A stretch of DNA of 28,465 bases from CAZWFW01 sp964633445. GTDB taxonomy: Archaea > Undinarchaeota > CAZWFW01. The notes beneath the pieces are model-generated. The model ran no database searches and was not told where the DNA came from. It was given only the letters and a program-made list of their open reading frames with translations. Shown here one piece after another: positions 8,234 to 16,542 of this stretch. Location: NCBI GenBank assembly GCA_964633445.1, contig CAZWFW010000006.1, positions 1-28,465 on the forward strand, written 5' to 3'. Within the stretch, counting starts at the first letter, position 1; each line of letters opens with the position of its first letter. The position numbers and the translations under genes are program-made.

Positions 8234-9260
8234 ATTGGACTTAAGAGAGCTCCAAAAGAGTGGGAGACTGGGTAGAATTGAAGTAACTACAAAGACGGAA
8301 GGTAGTAAGACAGTAGGGATTATGGAAATACCTCTAAGTTTGAATAAGGAAGAGACAGCTCTGCTAGCTGCAACAATAGAAACCGTTGATAGAATAGGGC
8401 CGTATCATGCTAAAGTGGAAATTACAAGTATAGAAGATGTTCGTACGCAGAAGAGGAAGTATATTGTTGAAAGGGCTAAGGAGCTTCTAAGCAAGATAGT
8501 GGAAAGCTCCAATATGGATATTCAGGAAATTTCAGAAGTTTTGAGACAAGCTGTTAGAGAGAAGGAATTGATCGAGTATGGACCAGAAAAATTGCCAGCG
8601 GGTCCAGCAATAGATAATAGTGATGCTATCATTATTGTTGAGGGAAGAGCAGATGTTATAAATTTACTGAGACACGGAATAAAGAACGTTATAGCTCTGG
8701 AAGGGGTAAAAGTTCCTAAAACTATCATAGAGCTAAGTAAAAAGAAAACAGCAACCGCATTTCTTGACGGTGACAGAGGTGGTGACCTAATACTTAAAGA
8801 GTTGTTGAAAGTTGCAGAGATAGATTACGTAGCGAGAGCGCCTGAAGGAAAGGAAGTTGAGGAGCTCACAAAGAAGGAAATAATTAAAGCTCTTAGAAAT
8901 AAAGTTTCCGTAGAGCAAATTTTGCAGGACGTAAAAGAAAAACCGAAAAGAAAGTCTAAATTGCAAGAGCTTTATGAAAAGGCCAAAAACTTAAACGTTG
9001 CGTATCTGCTCAATGAAAAAAGAGAAGTTGTTGGGGAAGTTCCGACCAGAGAACTCGAGAAAGTTCTGGAGGATTTAAGTATGCCTGTAAGGTATTTGGT
9101 ATTTAGTGGAAGAGCTAGCCAATCGCTTGTAAACCTTGCTAGGGAAAGAGGTGTTAAATATATTGTTTGCTCTAAAAAAGGAGCTATAGATAATAGAAGT
9201 ATAAAAATAATTGAGGAGATGAAAGATGTTAGACATGCGAAAGCTTCAGAAAATGCTTAA
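8106..9260 (+). CDS. dnaG: Archaeal DnaG-type primase
   Basis: 384 aa. The family-specific N-terminus (VIGAIFGQTEGLLG about 28-41, then LDLRELQKSGRLGRIEV) leads to a Toprim domain (about 172-250) with AIIIVEGRADV (Glu179) and the acidic motif LDGDRGGD (Asp221, Asp223). The archaeal enzyme makes short RNA primers in vitro and is also an exosome-associated RNA-binding subunit that favours poly(A) substrates. The ATG at 8106 is well supported: GGAGG stands about nine bases upstream and the family N-terminus begins there. It overlaps the Toprim gene upstream and the NAC gene downstream, consistent with an information-processing operon. Confidence 0.95.
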   Translation: MAKVALVSAKYIIKAKFEVEGIIEKPDVIGAIFGQTEGLLGYELDLRELQKSGRLGRIEVTTKTEGSKTVGIMEIPLSLNKEETALLAATIETVDRIGPYHAKVEITSIEDVRTQKRKYIVERAKELLSKIVESSNMDIQEISEVLRQAVREKELIEYGPEKLPAGPAIDNSDAIIIVEGRADVINLLRHGIKNVIALEGVKVPKTIIELSKKKTATAFLDGDRGGDLILKELLKVAEIDYVARAPEGKEVEELTKKEIIKALRNKVSVEQILQDVKEKPKRKSKLQELYEKAKNLNVAYLLNEKREVVGEVPTRELEKVLEDLSMPVRYLVFSGRASQSLVNLARERGVKYIVCSKKGAIDNRSIKIIEEMKDVRHAKASENA

Positions 9261-9582
9261 AAACGTTGATATTGAGGAAATCGATGCAACCAAGGTAATT
9301 ATAGAGACTACAAGAGATAAAATCATAATCGAGAAGCCAAGGGTTATGAAAACAGGTTTTATGGGACAATCAGTTTTTCAGGTGATTGGAGGTAGTCTCA
9401 GAAAGGAATCCCAAAGTTATGAGGAAGGCAAAGAAGAGAAAAAGGAATATGAGGTTAATGAGGCTGATGTAAAGCTTGTGGCTGAACAAGCTAATGTTAG
9501 CATAGATGAGGCAAAGGAAGCTTTAATAAAAGCTAAAGGGGACATAGCTAAAGCGATAATGATTTTAAAGGAAAGTGGATAA
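9226..9582 (+). CDS. nac: Nascent polypeptide-associated complex protein (archaeal alpha-NAC)
   Basis: 118 aa. The NAC domain (about 1-65) shows KLQKMLKNVDIEEIDATKV and IIIEKPRVM; a UBA domain (about 78-118) contains VAEQANVSIDEAKEALIKA. Archaeal NAC homodimerises and binds ribosomes near the exit tunnel, shielding nascent chains. The ATG at 9226 lies inside the end of dnaG (35-bp overlap) with GAGGAG seven bases before it; a later ATG at 9235 is possible. The acidic, low-complexity linker at about 65-78 joins the two domains. Full length for the family. Confidence 0.93.
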   Translation: MLDMRKLQKMLKNVDIEEIDATKVIIETTRDKIIIEKPRVMKTGFMGQSVFQVIGGSLRKESQSYEEGKEEKKEYEVNEADVKLVAEQANVSIDEAKEALIKAKGDIAKAIMILKESG

Positions 9583-11749
9583 ACATAAGATTTTCGCCTT
9601 TCTCTTTATTTTTCTTTACTTTATTCTGCAAATCGCAAGCTGTAAGGACTTAGTTATATCCTCAGATCAGGATGCTGAGATTGCGGAATTCTTTGCTGAA
9701 GAGATAAATGCAAGTTTGGTGGTAATAAGGTGGGGGTCCTGCGAAGAATTTGATTTAAGCGATGTAAAAAGGGCAATCATCATAGGAGGGGAAGTTGCAG
9801 TTCCTAAATGCGTTGAGGATTTCCTTAAGGAAAAAAACGTAACTTACGAAAGAATTGGAGGAAAACGCAGGGAAAATACCGCAAAACTTGTTTTAAAGAA
9901 GCTGAATATAGAGGTGCCTGAAGAGGATATTTTAGGGAATTTATCTAAACAGGAAGGTGGTGCATATTTCATAGGGAGAGGCTGTGTGGCTGAGCGCTGG
10001 GCAAATTTCCTAAAAAATGAGCTTATCGAAGGAAATTCATCAGTTTTTATCGGAAATTTCCTGAATAATGAGGAACTTGCTAAAGAATGGTGTTTAAATT
10101 ACCCTACCAAGGTATCACTGCTTCCTCTCGTTATTCGTTGCGATAATAAACTATTTTTCACAGGTACGGACAATCTTCTGCCGATCTCCATAATGAAATT
10201 TGAGAAGATAAAGAAAAAGTGTCACAGCAAATTATTCTTTTTAGTCTTTATCTTTTATTTTTTAGCAATCTTAGCATCACATTTCCTGACAAGAAACATC
10301 GCTTTCATAAGCTTGTTAGCGCTTTTGCTCAGCATCTTTATTATCAAATTTTATCTTCTTCTAGAAAATTTTGACGTGAACTGGGATTGCTACGTAGGAT
10401 ATTTAGACGGGGCTCTGAGCTTATATTACCAAAATACCTACGATCCAATATTTAGGGAAAAATATTTCCCAGGAACATCCATCGTAGTAGCTCTGTGGTT
10501 TATGCTAACAAAACCCTCAACCTATTCTCTTTATCTCCTAAATTTATCAGCGGCGCTCCTTCTGATAACATTCCTATGTCTCCTAGCTTTCTCTATAACT
10601 AAAAATCCCTTTATTTCCATACTCCCAGGCATTTTACTTCTAACTGATGATATATTTGAGAGGACGGTTTTATTTTTCGGCTCTGATATAATATTCCTAT
10701 TCTTCTTCCTATCTTCCCTTTTTCTGCTTTATAAAAACACAAAATTATGGATATTATCTAGCATATTCTCAACAGCGGTTAGATTTTCTGGAATAATCTT
10801 ACCAATCAGCTATGCTGCTGTTAGGAGGGATATAAAGCCTTTGCTAATAGTCTCATTTTTTTCGCTTTTATTCCTTTATTCTTTTGGAATAACAGGTTAC
10901 ATAAGGGAGTATCACTCGAAATCCCTCATGCTGAATTTTGAATTTTTCTCAGAAAATTTTAGGTTATATGCTAATGCCATACATCCCGTCTTTCTTATTT
11001 TGTTTGTCGTATCCCTTTTCTTCCTAAAGGAGAAAATTGTCGGCTATACAGCAATTCTCTGTTTCGTAGCAGCTGCGGCATGGTGTTCCAGAGAGCCAAG
11101 ATACATACTGCCAGCAATACCCCTTATTTATCTTCAAGTAACAATTTTAGTTTACGAAGTCTATAAAAAATTTAAAATGGAAAATCCTGCAAACGCGATA
11201 ACAATATCTAGGACAATTTTAATATTTGTAGCAGTCACCCTTCTTTATTTTGGAAACGAAACTGTAAAATTAGTAGGAGCATTCGCAATAATTTTGTCTT
11301 TTGTTTTAGACGCTGTCGATGGTCTAGTTGCTAGAAAATTCAAGCTGCAGACGGTTACAGGAAGCCTATTAGATGTTTTGGGTGACAGAATAACTGAATA
11401 TGTACTATGGATATTTTTTCTTGATGCTGACCTAATACCATTATGGGCTTCCTTGATAGTTATTACTAGGGGAGTTTTAACAGATTTTATAAGAGCTGAA
11501 GCGGAAGCTAAGAATATAGCAGTTTATGATTTACCTAAATCAAGAGTTGCAAAGTTTCTTGTTGCAAGTAGGATTATGAGATTTAGCATAGGATTCTCAA
11601 AAATGATCCTTTTTAGCTTACTATCCTTTAAGATGGCTGGATTTGATATTAGCTACAGCATTTGCTACACTTTAATTATTATTACCGTAGCGCTTAACAT
11701 TTTGAGAGGTTTACCAGTCATTATCGAAAGGTTGAAATACCGCCCGTAG
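9575..11749 (+). CDS. Fusion of CWB2-like domain, GT-C-like membrane region and CDP-alcohol phosphatidyltransferase
   Basis: 724 aa. Three parts: (1) a signal peptide and an extracytoplasmic domain (about 25-205) with FDLSDVKRAIIIGG and YERIGGKRRENTAKL, similar to cell wall-binding repeat 2; (2) a polytopic region (about 215-535) that resembles GT-C fold glycosyltransferases, with WDCYVGYLDGAL and FPGTSIVVALWF in its lumenal loop; (3) residues 535-724, a CDP-alcohol phosphatidyltransferase whose motif is complete: DAVDG (579-583), AR (586-587), G596, D600, D604. The last part should exchange CMP for an alcohol or sugar phosphate in archaeal lipid head-group synthesis, perhaps for archaetidylinositol phosphate. 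The GTG start overlaps nac by 8 bp. An ATG at 11177 precedes part 3 and could be an internal start. Substrates unknown. Confidence 0.85.
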   Translation: MDKHKIFAFLFIFLYFILQIASCKDLVISSDQDAEIAEFFAEEINASLVVIRWGSCEEFDLSDVKRAIIIGGEVAVPKCVEDFLKEKNVTYERIGGKRRENTAKLVLKKLNIEVPEEDILGNLSKQEGGAYFIGRGCVAERWANFLKNELIEGNSSVFIGNFLNNEELAKEWCLNYPTKVSLLPLVIRCDNKLFFTGTDNLLPISIMKFEKIKKKCHSKLFFLVFIFYFLAILASHFLTRNIAFISLLALLLSIFIIKFYLLLENFDVNWDCYVGYLDGALSLYYQNTYDPIFREKYFPGTSIVVALWFMLTKPSTYSLYLLNLSAALLLITFLCLLAFSITKNPFISILPGILLLTDDIFERTVLFFGSDIIFLFFFLSSLFLLYKNTKLWILSSIFSTAVRFSGIILPISYAAVRRDIKPLLIVSFFSLLFLYSFGITGYIREYHSKSLMLNFEFFSENFRLYANAIHPVFLILFVVSLFFLKEKIVGYTAILCFVAAAAWCSREPRYILPAIPLIYLQVTILVYEVYKKFKMENPANAITISRTILIFVAVTLLYFGNETVKLVGAFAIILSFVLDAVDGLVARKFKLQTVTGSLLDVLGDRITEYVLWIFFLDADLIPLWASLIVITRGVLTDFIRAEAEAKNIAVYDLPKSRVAKFLVASRIMRFSIGFSKMILFSLLSFKMAGFDISYSICYTLIIITVALNILRGLPVIIERLKYRP

Positions 11750-11775
11750 AATACAATGTGCTTAGATGTATTCTA
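11747..11775 (+). terminator. 9-bp hairpin at the stop codon of the fusion gene
   Basis: TAGAATACA (11747-11755) and TGTATTCTA (11767-11775) are perfect inverted complements around an 11-nt loop. The hairpin begins on the stop codon and lies between convergent genes, so a transcript-end structure is plausible. The only T-rich run that follows (TTTTTT, near 11791) is about 15 nt beyond the stem, so it is not an intrinsic terminator of the classic type. Confidence 0.4.
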
Positions 11776-11841
11776 GGTTATCCAGATTGCTTTTTTGAAA
11801 GCTCTAAACATGCGCTCTTTCCAGCAAATTTTTTATAAAGT

Positions 11842-12828
11842 TTAGCAAATCCTAGGCAAGGGATCTGCTAAGGGCATATCAACTATCCTATATCCTCCAA
11901 CCATTGTCTTAAGTACTACGCCTTGCCCCTTTGTAACTTTGCCTACAATCTTAGCATCATCCACTTCCTTAATAATTTCCTTAGCATCTTTCTTGCCAGC
12001 AAACATCACCGCCCTACCCTCACATATCAACTCAAGCGGATCCACGCCAAGTAATTCGCAAATCTCCCTAGTTTCATTATGAATTGGTACTTTTCTCTCC
12101 TCAATAACAATCCTTACTTTAGATTTACTTGCAATTTCATTCAAAGCTCCAGCAAGTCCTCCTCTGGTTAAGTCCTTCATCGCATGGATATCAGCAACGT
12201 CCAAACACTTCTTAATGATTTTCCATAACGGCATTACATCCGATTTCAGCTCTGTTTCAATGTTGTTTCTTATCGCAAGTAAACACGCTCCATGCCTACC
12301 AATATCCCCTGTAACTATAACATAGTCATTAATTTTAGCTCCGGAGTCCAATACAGGTTTTTTATATATCTTTCCAATGCCAGCAACGGAAATTGCCATA
12401 CCTCCTATTTTTCCTTTTTCAACAACTTTGAAATCTCCAGTTACTAGAGCAACATCATTTTCTTTACATACTAGCTCCATTGATTTCACAACCTTCTTGA
12501 GAACATTCTTCGGAACACCTTCCTCAACAATCATAGCATCTGCTATGCATATCGGTTTAGCACCTACGCAAGCTAAATCGTTTATTGCGCCGCAAATTGA
12601 AAGCTTACCAATATCTCCTCCAGGGAAAGTTAGAGGTTGAATAGTATGGCTGTCTATGGTAAAGGCTAGATTACCTTTAAATGGAAATACATTGGCATCA
12701 TCAAAAGATTGTAATGGAATCCCGTTCTCAACTTTACTAGGCTTAAAATTTAAAAGCAGTTCCTCAAGTAACTTGTGCATAAGTTTACCTCCACTGTATT
12801 TAGAGTCTATAACATCTGAAGTTGCCAT
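11842..12828 (-). CDS. hypE: Hydrogenase maturation protein HypE
   Basis: A PurM/AIR-synthase-like ATPase that dehydrates the carbamoyl group on its own C-terminal Cys to a thiocyanate for the CN ligands of [NiFe]-hydrogenases. Diagnostics: the terminal DPLPRIC with the essential Cys as last residue, GGDIGKLSICGAINDLA, GDIGRHGACLLA and DLTRGGLAGALNEIA. The ATG at 12828 (MATSDVIDSKYSGGK) matches the family length and the usual GAGGK-like start. The ORF runs 28 codons further upstream, but that extension is hydrophobic and unlike HypE. At the usual GAGG position the sequence is YSGGK, a mild departure. No other hyp or hydrogenase genes are in the window. Confidence 0.92.
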   Translation of the reverse strand: MATSDVIDSKYSGGKLMHKLLEELLLNFKPSKVENGIPLQSFDDANVFPFKGNLAFTIDSHTIQPLTFPGGDIGKLSICGAINDLACVGAKPICIADAMIVEEGVPKNVLKKVVKSMELVCKENDVALVTGDFKVVEKGKIGGMAISVAGIGKIYKKPVLDSGAKINDYVIVTGDIGRHGACLLAIRNNIETELKSDVMPLWKIIKKCLDVADIHAMKDLTRGGLAGALNEIASKSKVRIVIEERKVPIHNETREICELLGVDPLELICEGRAVMFAGKKDAKEIIKEVDDAKIVGKVTKGQGVVLKTMVGGYRIVDMPLADPLPRIC

Positions 12829-13178
12829 TGTTTTCTTACTCTTTCTTGTAATATTTTTTGATGATTCATAACTAAAATACAAGGTCAAAAAACTAATAGA
12901 GATGTAGAACATAGAACGGAAGCACCTTTAAAAATGAAAAATAAAGCTAATCTTTACCAAGCAGGATAATGATGTTCGAGTTTTTATGAAAAACTAGTGA
13001 GAAGGATTTTTGTTAATTCGGTTTATATTTAAAAGCTACGGAGGTAAAATCGCCTTATAGGTTATTTTAACGTGTGCTTCCTCCAAAAATAAAAAATTCT
13101 CAACCCATTTTTACATTTTTACGAAAACCTAATAAATAATAAATACTAACAACCAAATAAAATTCTAAGGGGGGTAAA
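12829..13178. promoter_or_regulatory. Divergent promoter region between hypE and the 5TM-LYT gene
   Basis: About 350 bp, with no ORF I believe. Minus strand: a TATA-like TTTTTAAAG near 12930 suits a hypE transcript starting near 12905, which supports the 12828 start. Plus strand: two TATA-like elements, TTATATTTAAAAG (about 13022) and AATAAATAATAAATAC (about 13130-13146). The segment between them holds GGAGG (13042) and CCTCC (about 13079), which could pair weakly; if transcription starts at the first TATA, the leader is over 100 nt. I do not recognise a riboswitch. Confidence 0.4.
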
Positions 13179-13964
13179 ATGTCAGAAATAATCATAACTT
13201 TATGGTCCCTCTGGATCCTAGTGGCAACAACAATAGCGGCTGTATATATACTGTCAAAGAAAAAAGAGGTTGCAGAATTCTTGGTTAGTCCCAAGAAACC
13301 ACTAGTCGGGAGAATTGTAGCAACAGCCTTGTTCTCGTTGCTTATTATGGCTGCAAGTGAATTTGCATTGGTTGTTGCAGGAGCAAGGGTTAATGTTAGA
13401 GATGCAATTGCTTTCCTAGCCGCATTCATTATAGGGCCAGTTGAGGGTTTAATAGTAGGTTTAATCGGAGGTTTGTATAGAATACACTTAGGAGGATGGA
13501 CGGCAGTTGCTTGCGGTCTAGCAACAATCTCAGCAGGAATAATAGCGTGGTACTTGGCTAAATATAAAAACTTCAACGTAATTAAAATGAGTAAGAAGCA
13601 AATATACCTAGCGGTTCTGGCAATAATTCTGTGGGAAACAATACACATCCAAGTATACGTTCCAGTGTTCGAAGCGATACAAGAGAAATATCCAGGATTT
13701 GCTGAAAGTATGTCAAAAGCCTTTGCAGCTGAAACGCCTATAGCACCTAAAGAGATAAACGGTAGCTATATAGGCTTTGGAGGAGCATTCAAAGTTATGC
13801 TTAAAAAAATTTATGTTCCAATGACACTAGCAAATGCTGTTCTTGTAGCAACAGGAATTCTGCTGATGAAAGATATTGTGGTTAGAAGAGTAGCTGAAAT
13901 ACTAGCTGAGACAGATTTGGAAACTCTAACAAAAGCTATAGAAGCTGCGAAGTCGAAGAAATGA
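13179..13964 (+). CDS. Stand-alone 5TM-LYT-type membrane sensor/receptor protein
   Basis: 261 aa, mostly membrane. Residues about 65-125 match the 5TMR-LYT (LytS/YhcK) pattern: VNVRDAIAFLAAFIIGPVEG, then LIGGLYRIHLGGWTAV and a GLATISAGIIAW helix. In bacteria this receptor region is fused to kinase or cyclase outputs; here it has none, so output must come through partners. An extra lumenal segment (about 165-205) and a last helix (about 215-235) precede a short basic tail. The ATG at 13179 has a GGGGGG run six bases upstream. Its stop overlaps the next small gene (ATGA), which is a candidate partner. Confidence 0.7.
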   Translation: MSEIIITLWSLWILVATTIAAVYILSKKKEVAEFLVSPKKPLVGRIVATALFSLLIMAASEFALVVAGARVNVRDAIAFLAAFIIGPVEGLIVGLIGGLYRIHLGGWTAVACGLATISAGIIAWYLAKYKNFNVIKMSKKQIYLAVLAIILWETIHIQVYVPVFEAIQEKYPGFAESMSKAFAAETPIAPKEINGSYIGFGGAFKVMLKKIYVPMTLANAVLVATGILLMKDIVVRRVAEILAETDLETLTKAIEAAKSKK

Positions 13965-14179
13965 GAAAAAATGAAATAATCGAAAGTATAAACAGAGTAT
14001 GTCATAATAAGAGAGAAGCTGAAGCTATATTTTTAGAATGTATCAAGGAAAACGCGTTGGAAAATAAGGAAGAGTACAGCAAAGGTGAAGTTGTTAAGCT
14101 ATGCAATTCGCTAAAGAGAAGAGGTGGTTATTTAGCAGTAGTGGCAAGTATATTAGCAGCTAAGGTTTATCTATCTTAA
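13961..14179 (+). CDS. Small protein coupled to the 5TM-LYT gene
   Basis: 72 aa, no recognised family. It overlaps the upstream stop by ATGA, so it is probably made together with the 5TM-LYT protein. The first 50 residues are charged and helical with three Cys (at NRVCHNK, FLECIKE and VKLCNSL). The C-terminus (YLAVVASILAAKVYLS) is apolar. A soluble partner or a small membrane-associated output module would fit. Function unknown. Confidence 0.55.
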   Translation: MRKNEIIESINRVCHNKREAEAIFLECIKENALENKEEYSKGEVVKLCNSLKRRGGYLAVVASILAAKVYLS

Positions 14180-14187
14180 TTTTAGGT

Positions 14188-14216
14188 AGTCATTCTTTTT
14201 TTCTTTATATTTTTTG
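14188..14216 (+). terminator. T-rich terminator-like stretch
   Basis: Successive T runs (TTCTTTTTTTCTTTATATTTTTT) start a few bases after the stop of the 72-aa gene and precede a new promoter-like TATA (ATTAAATAAAAAAG, about 14247). Oligo-T tracts without a stem are the usual archaeal termination signal. Confidence 0.5.
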
Positions 14217-14275
14217 CAGAGTCTTTTTACGCCTGAAAGGATAGGATTAAATAAAAAAGCTGTGTACTATATGTT

Positions 14276-14998
14276 ATGAAGAGGGTTACCACTGTTAAAC
14301 AACTGGTAACTTTACTAGTAGTTTTATTCACTCTGGAGAAAGCTGGTTTTGGATGCATAGGTACTGGATATACTTGTGACAGAGGTGCAATTGAGATTCA
14401 TGTGCCATTAAGTTTTGAAAAGATAGATGCAGCCTATAAAAAAGCTAATGTTAAACCATACGGGCAGCTTTGGGGCGTCAGGGGGAATATTTCCGCTTAC
14501 TATACCGATAAAAAGCCTATACTTCTTTACGTTTTTGACAACGGGGTAAGATTGCAAATTGCCGTCAAAAACTTTACTGTGCATAAGTTTTTAAACGAAT
14601 CCTGCGAATTTTGGGATGATCCCAAAAATCTCGATGCAAAAAATATTACTGAGCAAGAATTGAGAAAGCTCAAAAGTATTGGAGCTATAAACTTGACTGA
14701 AAATCAAATTAGAAAAATAGTTGAATTTGCAGAATGGGGTGTTGCTGGAAACATGTGGATCGACGTCAGAGAAGGGTTAACTGGTGTTTATGCAGTTAAT
14801 GTTGGAGGTGTAAGAGGTTGCGGAGGTGGGTTTGTTGCGATTCTTAGCGATACTTCTTACTGGGATAAAAATTTGCAAGAAGTTGAAGAAAAATTGGCTG
14901 AGAAGGAATCAGGTAGAAGCGCTATTGCTGTTATAAGTGCAGTTGCAGCTATTTTCATGATTATAGTTGGTTTTTATCTAATTAAGCATAAAAAATAA
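14276..14998 (+). CDS. Secreted protein with C-terminal membrane anchor, unknown
   Basis: 240 aa. A signal peptide (about 1-26, ending LEKAGFG) is followed by a Cys-containing extracytoplasmic domain with five sequons (NIS, NFT, NES, NIT, NLT), and then a C-terminal helix (about 216-236, IAVISAVAAIFMIIVGFYLI) with a basic tail. Cys residues at GCIGTGYTCDRG and GVRGCGGGF may bridge. The MWIDVREGLTGVYAVNVGG region is the most ordered looking part. I recognise no family. The gene has its own TATA near 14247 and lies 7 bp before dph5, but no function follows from that. Confidence 0.6.
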   Translation: MKRVTTVKQLVTLLVVLFTLEKAGFGCIGTGYTCDRGAIEIHVPLSFEKIDAAYKKANVKPYGQLWGVRGNISAYYTDKKPILLYVFDNGVRLQIAVKNFTVHKFLNESCEFWDDPKNLDAKNITEQELRKLKSIGAINLTENQIRKIVEFAEWGVAGNMWIDVREGLTGVYAVNVGGVRGCGGGFVAILSDTSYWDKNLQEVEEKLAEKESGRSAIAVISAVAAIFMIIVGFYLIKHKK

Positions 14999-15005
14999 AA
15001 ATTTT

Positions 15006-15740
15006 ATGTTGGTATTCGTTGGTCTTGGGTTTAAGCCGGAGGACTTGACGATTGAAGGTCTTAAGGAAATAAAAGCGGCAGATAGACTTTATGTTGAGAG
15101 TTATACAAATATTTTCGATTTGGAAGGACTTAAGAAAATTATAGGGAGAGATTTCATTGTGCTAAAACGCAGTAATCTTGAGGAAAATAGTAAATTTCTG
15201 GTTAGAGAAGCTAAGGATAAAAAAGTTGTAATTATGGTGCCAGGAGATCCCTTAGCGGCTACCACTCACTCAGCAGTATTGCTGGAGGCTAAGAAGCGAG
15301 AGGTTGATTGTAAGGTTGTGCATAACGCAAGCATATTCTCAGCAATAGCCGAATGCGGGTTAAGCCTTTATAAGTTTGGTAGAACAGCTACCGTAGCATT
15401 TCCCTACAGAGGCACCATCCCAGAGACTCCTTACGATGTTATAAAGGAAAATTGGAAATTGGGGTTGCACACATTGCTTCTACTCGACGTAACGAAAAAC
15501 ATGACGCCTAACGATGCTATGGAAATACTCCTAAAGATTGAGGAAATAAGAAGGGAGAATGTCTTTACTAGAGATATTCATATTGTTGTGGCTTGCAGAG
15601 TAGGTATAGATCCCAAATTCTATTATGCACCTGTAGCAAAGCTACAAAATAAAGATTTTGGCAAACCACCATATGCAATTGTTGTACCAGGCAATCTTCA
15701 TTTCGTGGAGGAGGAATTTTTAAATCTTTATAAATTATAA
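15006..15740 (+). CDS. dph5: Diphthine synthase
   Basis: 244 aa, SAM-dependent methyltransferase of the tetrapyrrole-methylase fold. Dph5 methylates the modified histidine of elongation factor 2 in diphthamide formation. Diagnostics: MLVFVGLGFKPEDLTIEGL at the start, ADRLYVESYTNIF (25-37), and VPGDPLAATTHSAVLLEA (78-95), the SAM-binding loop. Full length for the family (about 250-260 aa). The start is fixed by the conserved N-terminus. purQ begins 8 bp after it, so the two are likely cotranscribed. Confidence 0.95.
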   Translation: MLVFVGLGFKPEDLTIEGLKEIKAADRLYVESYTNIFDLEGLKKIIGRDFIVLKRSNLEENSKFLVREAKDKKVVIMVPGDPLAATTHSAVLLEAKKREVDCKVVHNASIFSAIAECGLSLYKFGRTATVAFPYRGTIPETPYDVIKENWKLGLHTLLLLDVTKNMTPNDAMEILLKIEEIRRENVFTRDIHIVVACRVGIDPKFYYAPVAKLQNKDFGKPPYAIVVPGNLHFVEEEFLNLYKL

Positions 15741-15748
15741 GTACATCG

Positions 15749-16525
15749 ATGAAGGCTTGCATACTACGTGTTGCAGGAACAAATTGTGATGCAGAAACTA
15801 AGAGAGCGTTTGAGGAGGTTGGCATAAAGGCTGAGATAATTCATTTCAATAGAATTCTTCAAAATAAGAACCTTCTCTTTGACTATCAGGTATTGGCAAT
15901 TCCTGGGGGGTTTTCTTACGGTGATTACGTGAGGGCTGGTGCCATTTGGGGTAAAAGAATTATTGCCAAACTTAGAGATATTTTGGGTGCGTATCTTAAG
16001 GAAGATAACCTAATTATCGGAATATGCAACGGTTTTCAGGTTTTAGTGGAAGCGAAGTTGTTACCAGGGTTAGGTTTTGATGCTGCGCTCGCGCCGAACA
16101 AACCACCTGGGTTCAAGTGTATGTGGATATGCCTAAGATGCTTTAGCAGTAAATCCCCTTTTACATGCGAGATTTCTAGAGATAAAGTTCTCAGAATGTC
16201 GATAGCACATGGAGAGGGTAGATTTTTATTGCCTAAGGAAAACCAGGAGAAATACCTTGAGATGCTTATGGATAATGAGCAGATAGTTTTCAGATATTGC
16301 AAACCAAATGGCGAAGAAGCAAATGAGGAATTTCCGTATAATCCCAATGGCTCATTCTATGACATTGCTGGAATCTGCAATTCTGAGGGTAACGTGTTGG
16401 GGATGATGCCCCACCCAGAAAGAGCTATATATAATTGGCAACTGCCAGATTGGGAAGTTGGTGAAGGATATGCAGATGGTTACTTAATTTTTAAATCAAT
16501 TATAAAATATTTGAAAAAGAAATAA
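15749..16525 (+). CDS. purQ: Phosphoribosylformylglycinamidine synthase subunit PurQ
   Basis: 258 aa, the glutaminase subunit of FGAM synthase in purine synthesis; it feeds ammonia to PurL through a complex with PurS. The class I amidotransferase triad is present: nucleophile Cys93 in LIIGICNGFQVLVEA, and His222/Glu224 in MMPHPERA. The oxyanion segment IPGGFSYGDYVRAGA (51-65) is canonical. The length is as in archaeal and Bacillus PurQ. purL and purS are not in this window. It is followed 21 bp later by tRNA-Glu. Confidence 0.96.
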   Translation: MKACILRVAGTNCDAETKRAFEEVGIKAEIIHFNRILQNKNLLFDYQVLAIPGGFSYGDYVRAGAIWGKRIIAKLRDILGAYLKEDNLIIGICNGFQVLVEAKLLPGLGFDAALAPNKPPGFKCMWICLRCFSSKSPFTCEISRDKVLRMSIAHGEGRFLLPKENQEKYLEMLMDNEQIVFRYCKPNGEEANEEFPYNPNGSFYDIAGICNSEGNVLGMMPHPERAIYNWQLPDWEVGEGYADGYLIFKSIIKYLKKK

Positions 16526-16542
16526 TTTAATATTTTAATAGT

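Noticed and set aside
12829..12912. 28-codon N-terminal extension of HypE
   Set aside because: The extension is hydrophobic and not part of HypE, and the promoter-like TATA near 12930 would place the transcript start inside it.
12960..13178. Possible riboswitch in the leader of the 5TM-LYT gene (GGAGG/CCTCC pairing)
   Set aside because: Only a five-base pairing over about 30 nt and no known aptamer pattern.
13100..13648. 182-aa minus-strand ORF
   Set aside because: It lies antisense to the 5TM-LYT gene, which has a strong ribosome site and a recognisable family pattern. The minus-strand frame is its shadow.
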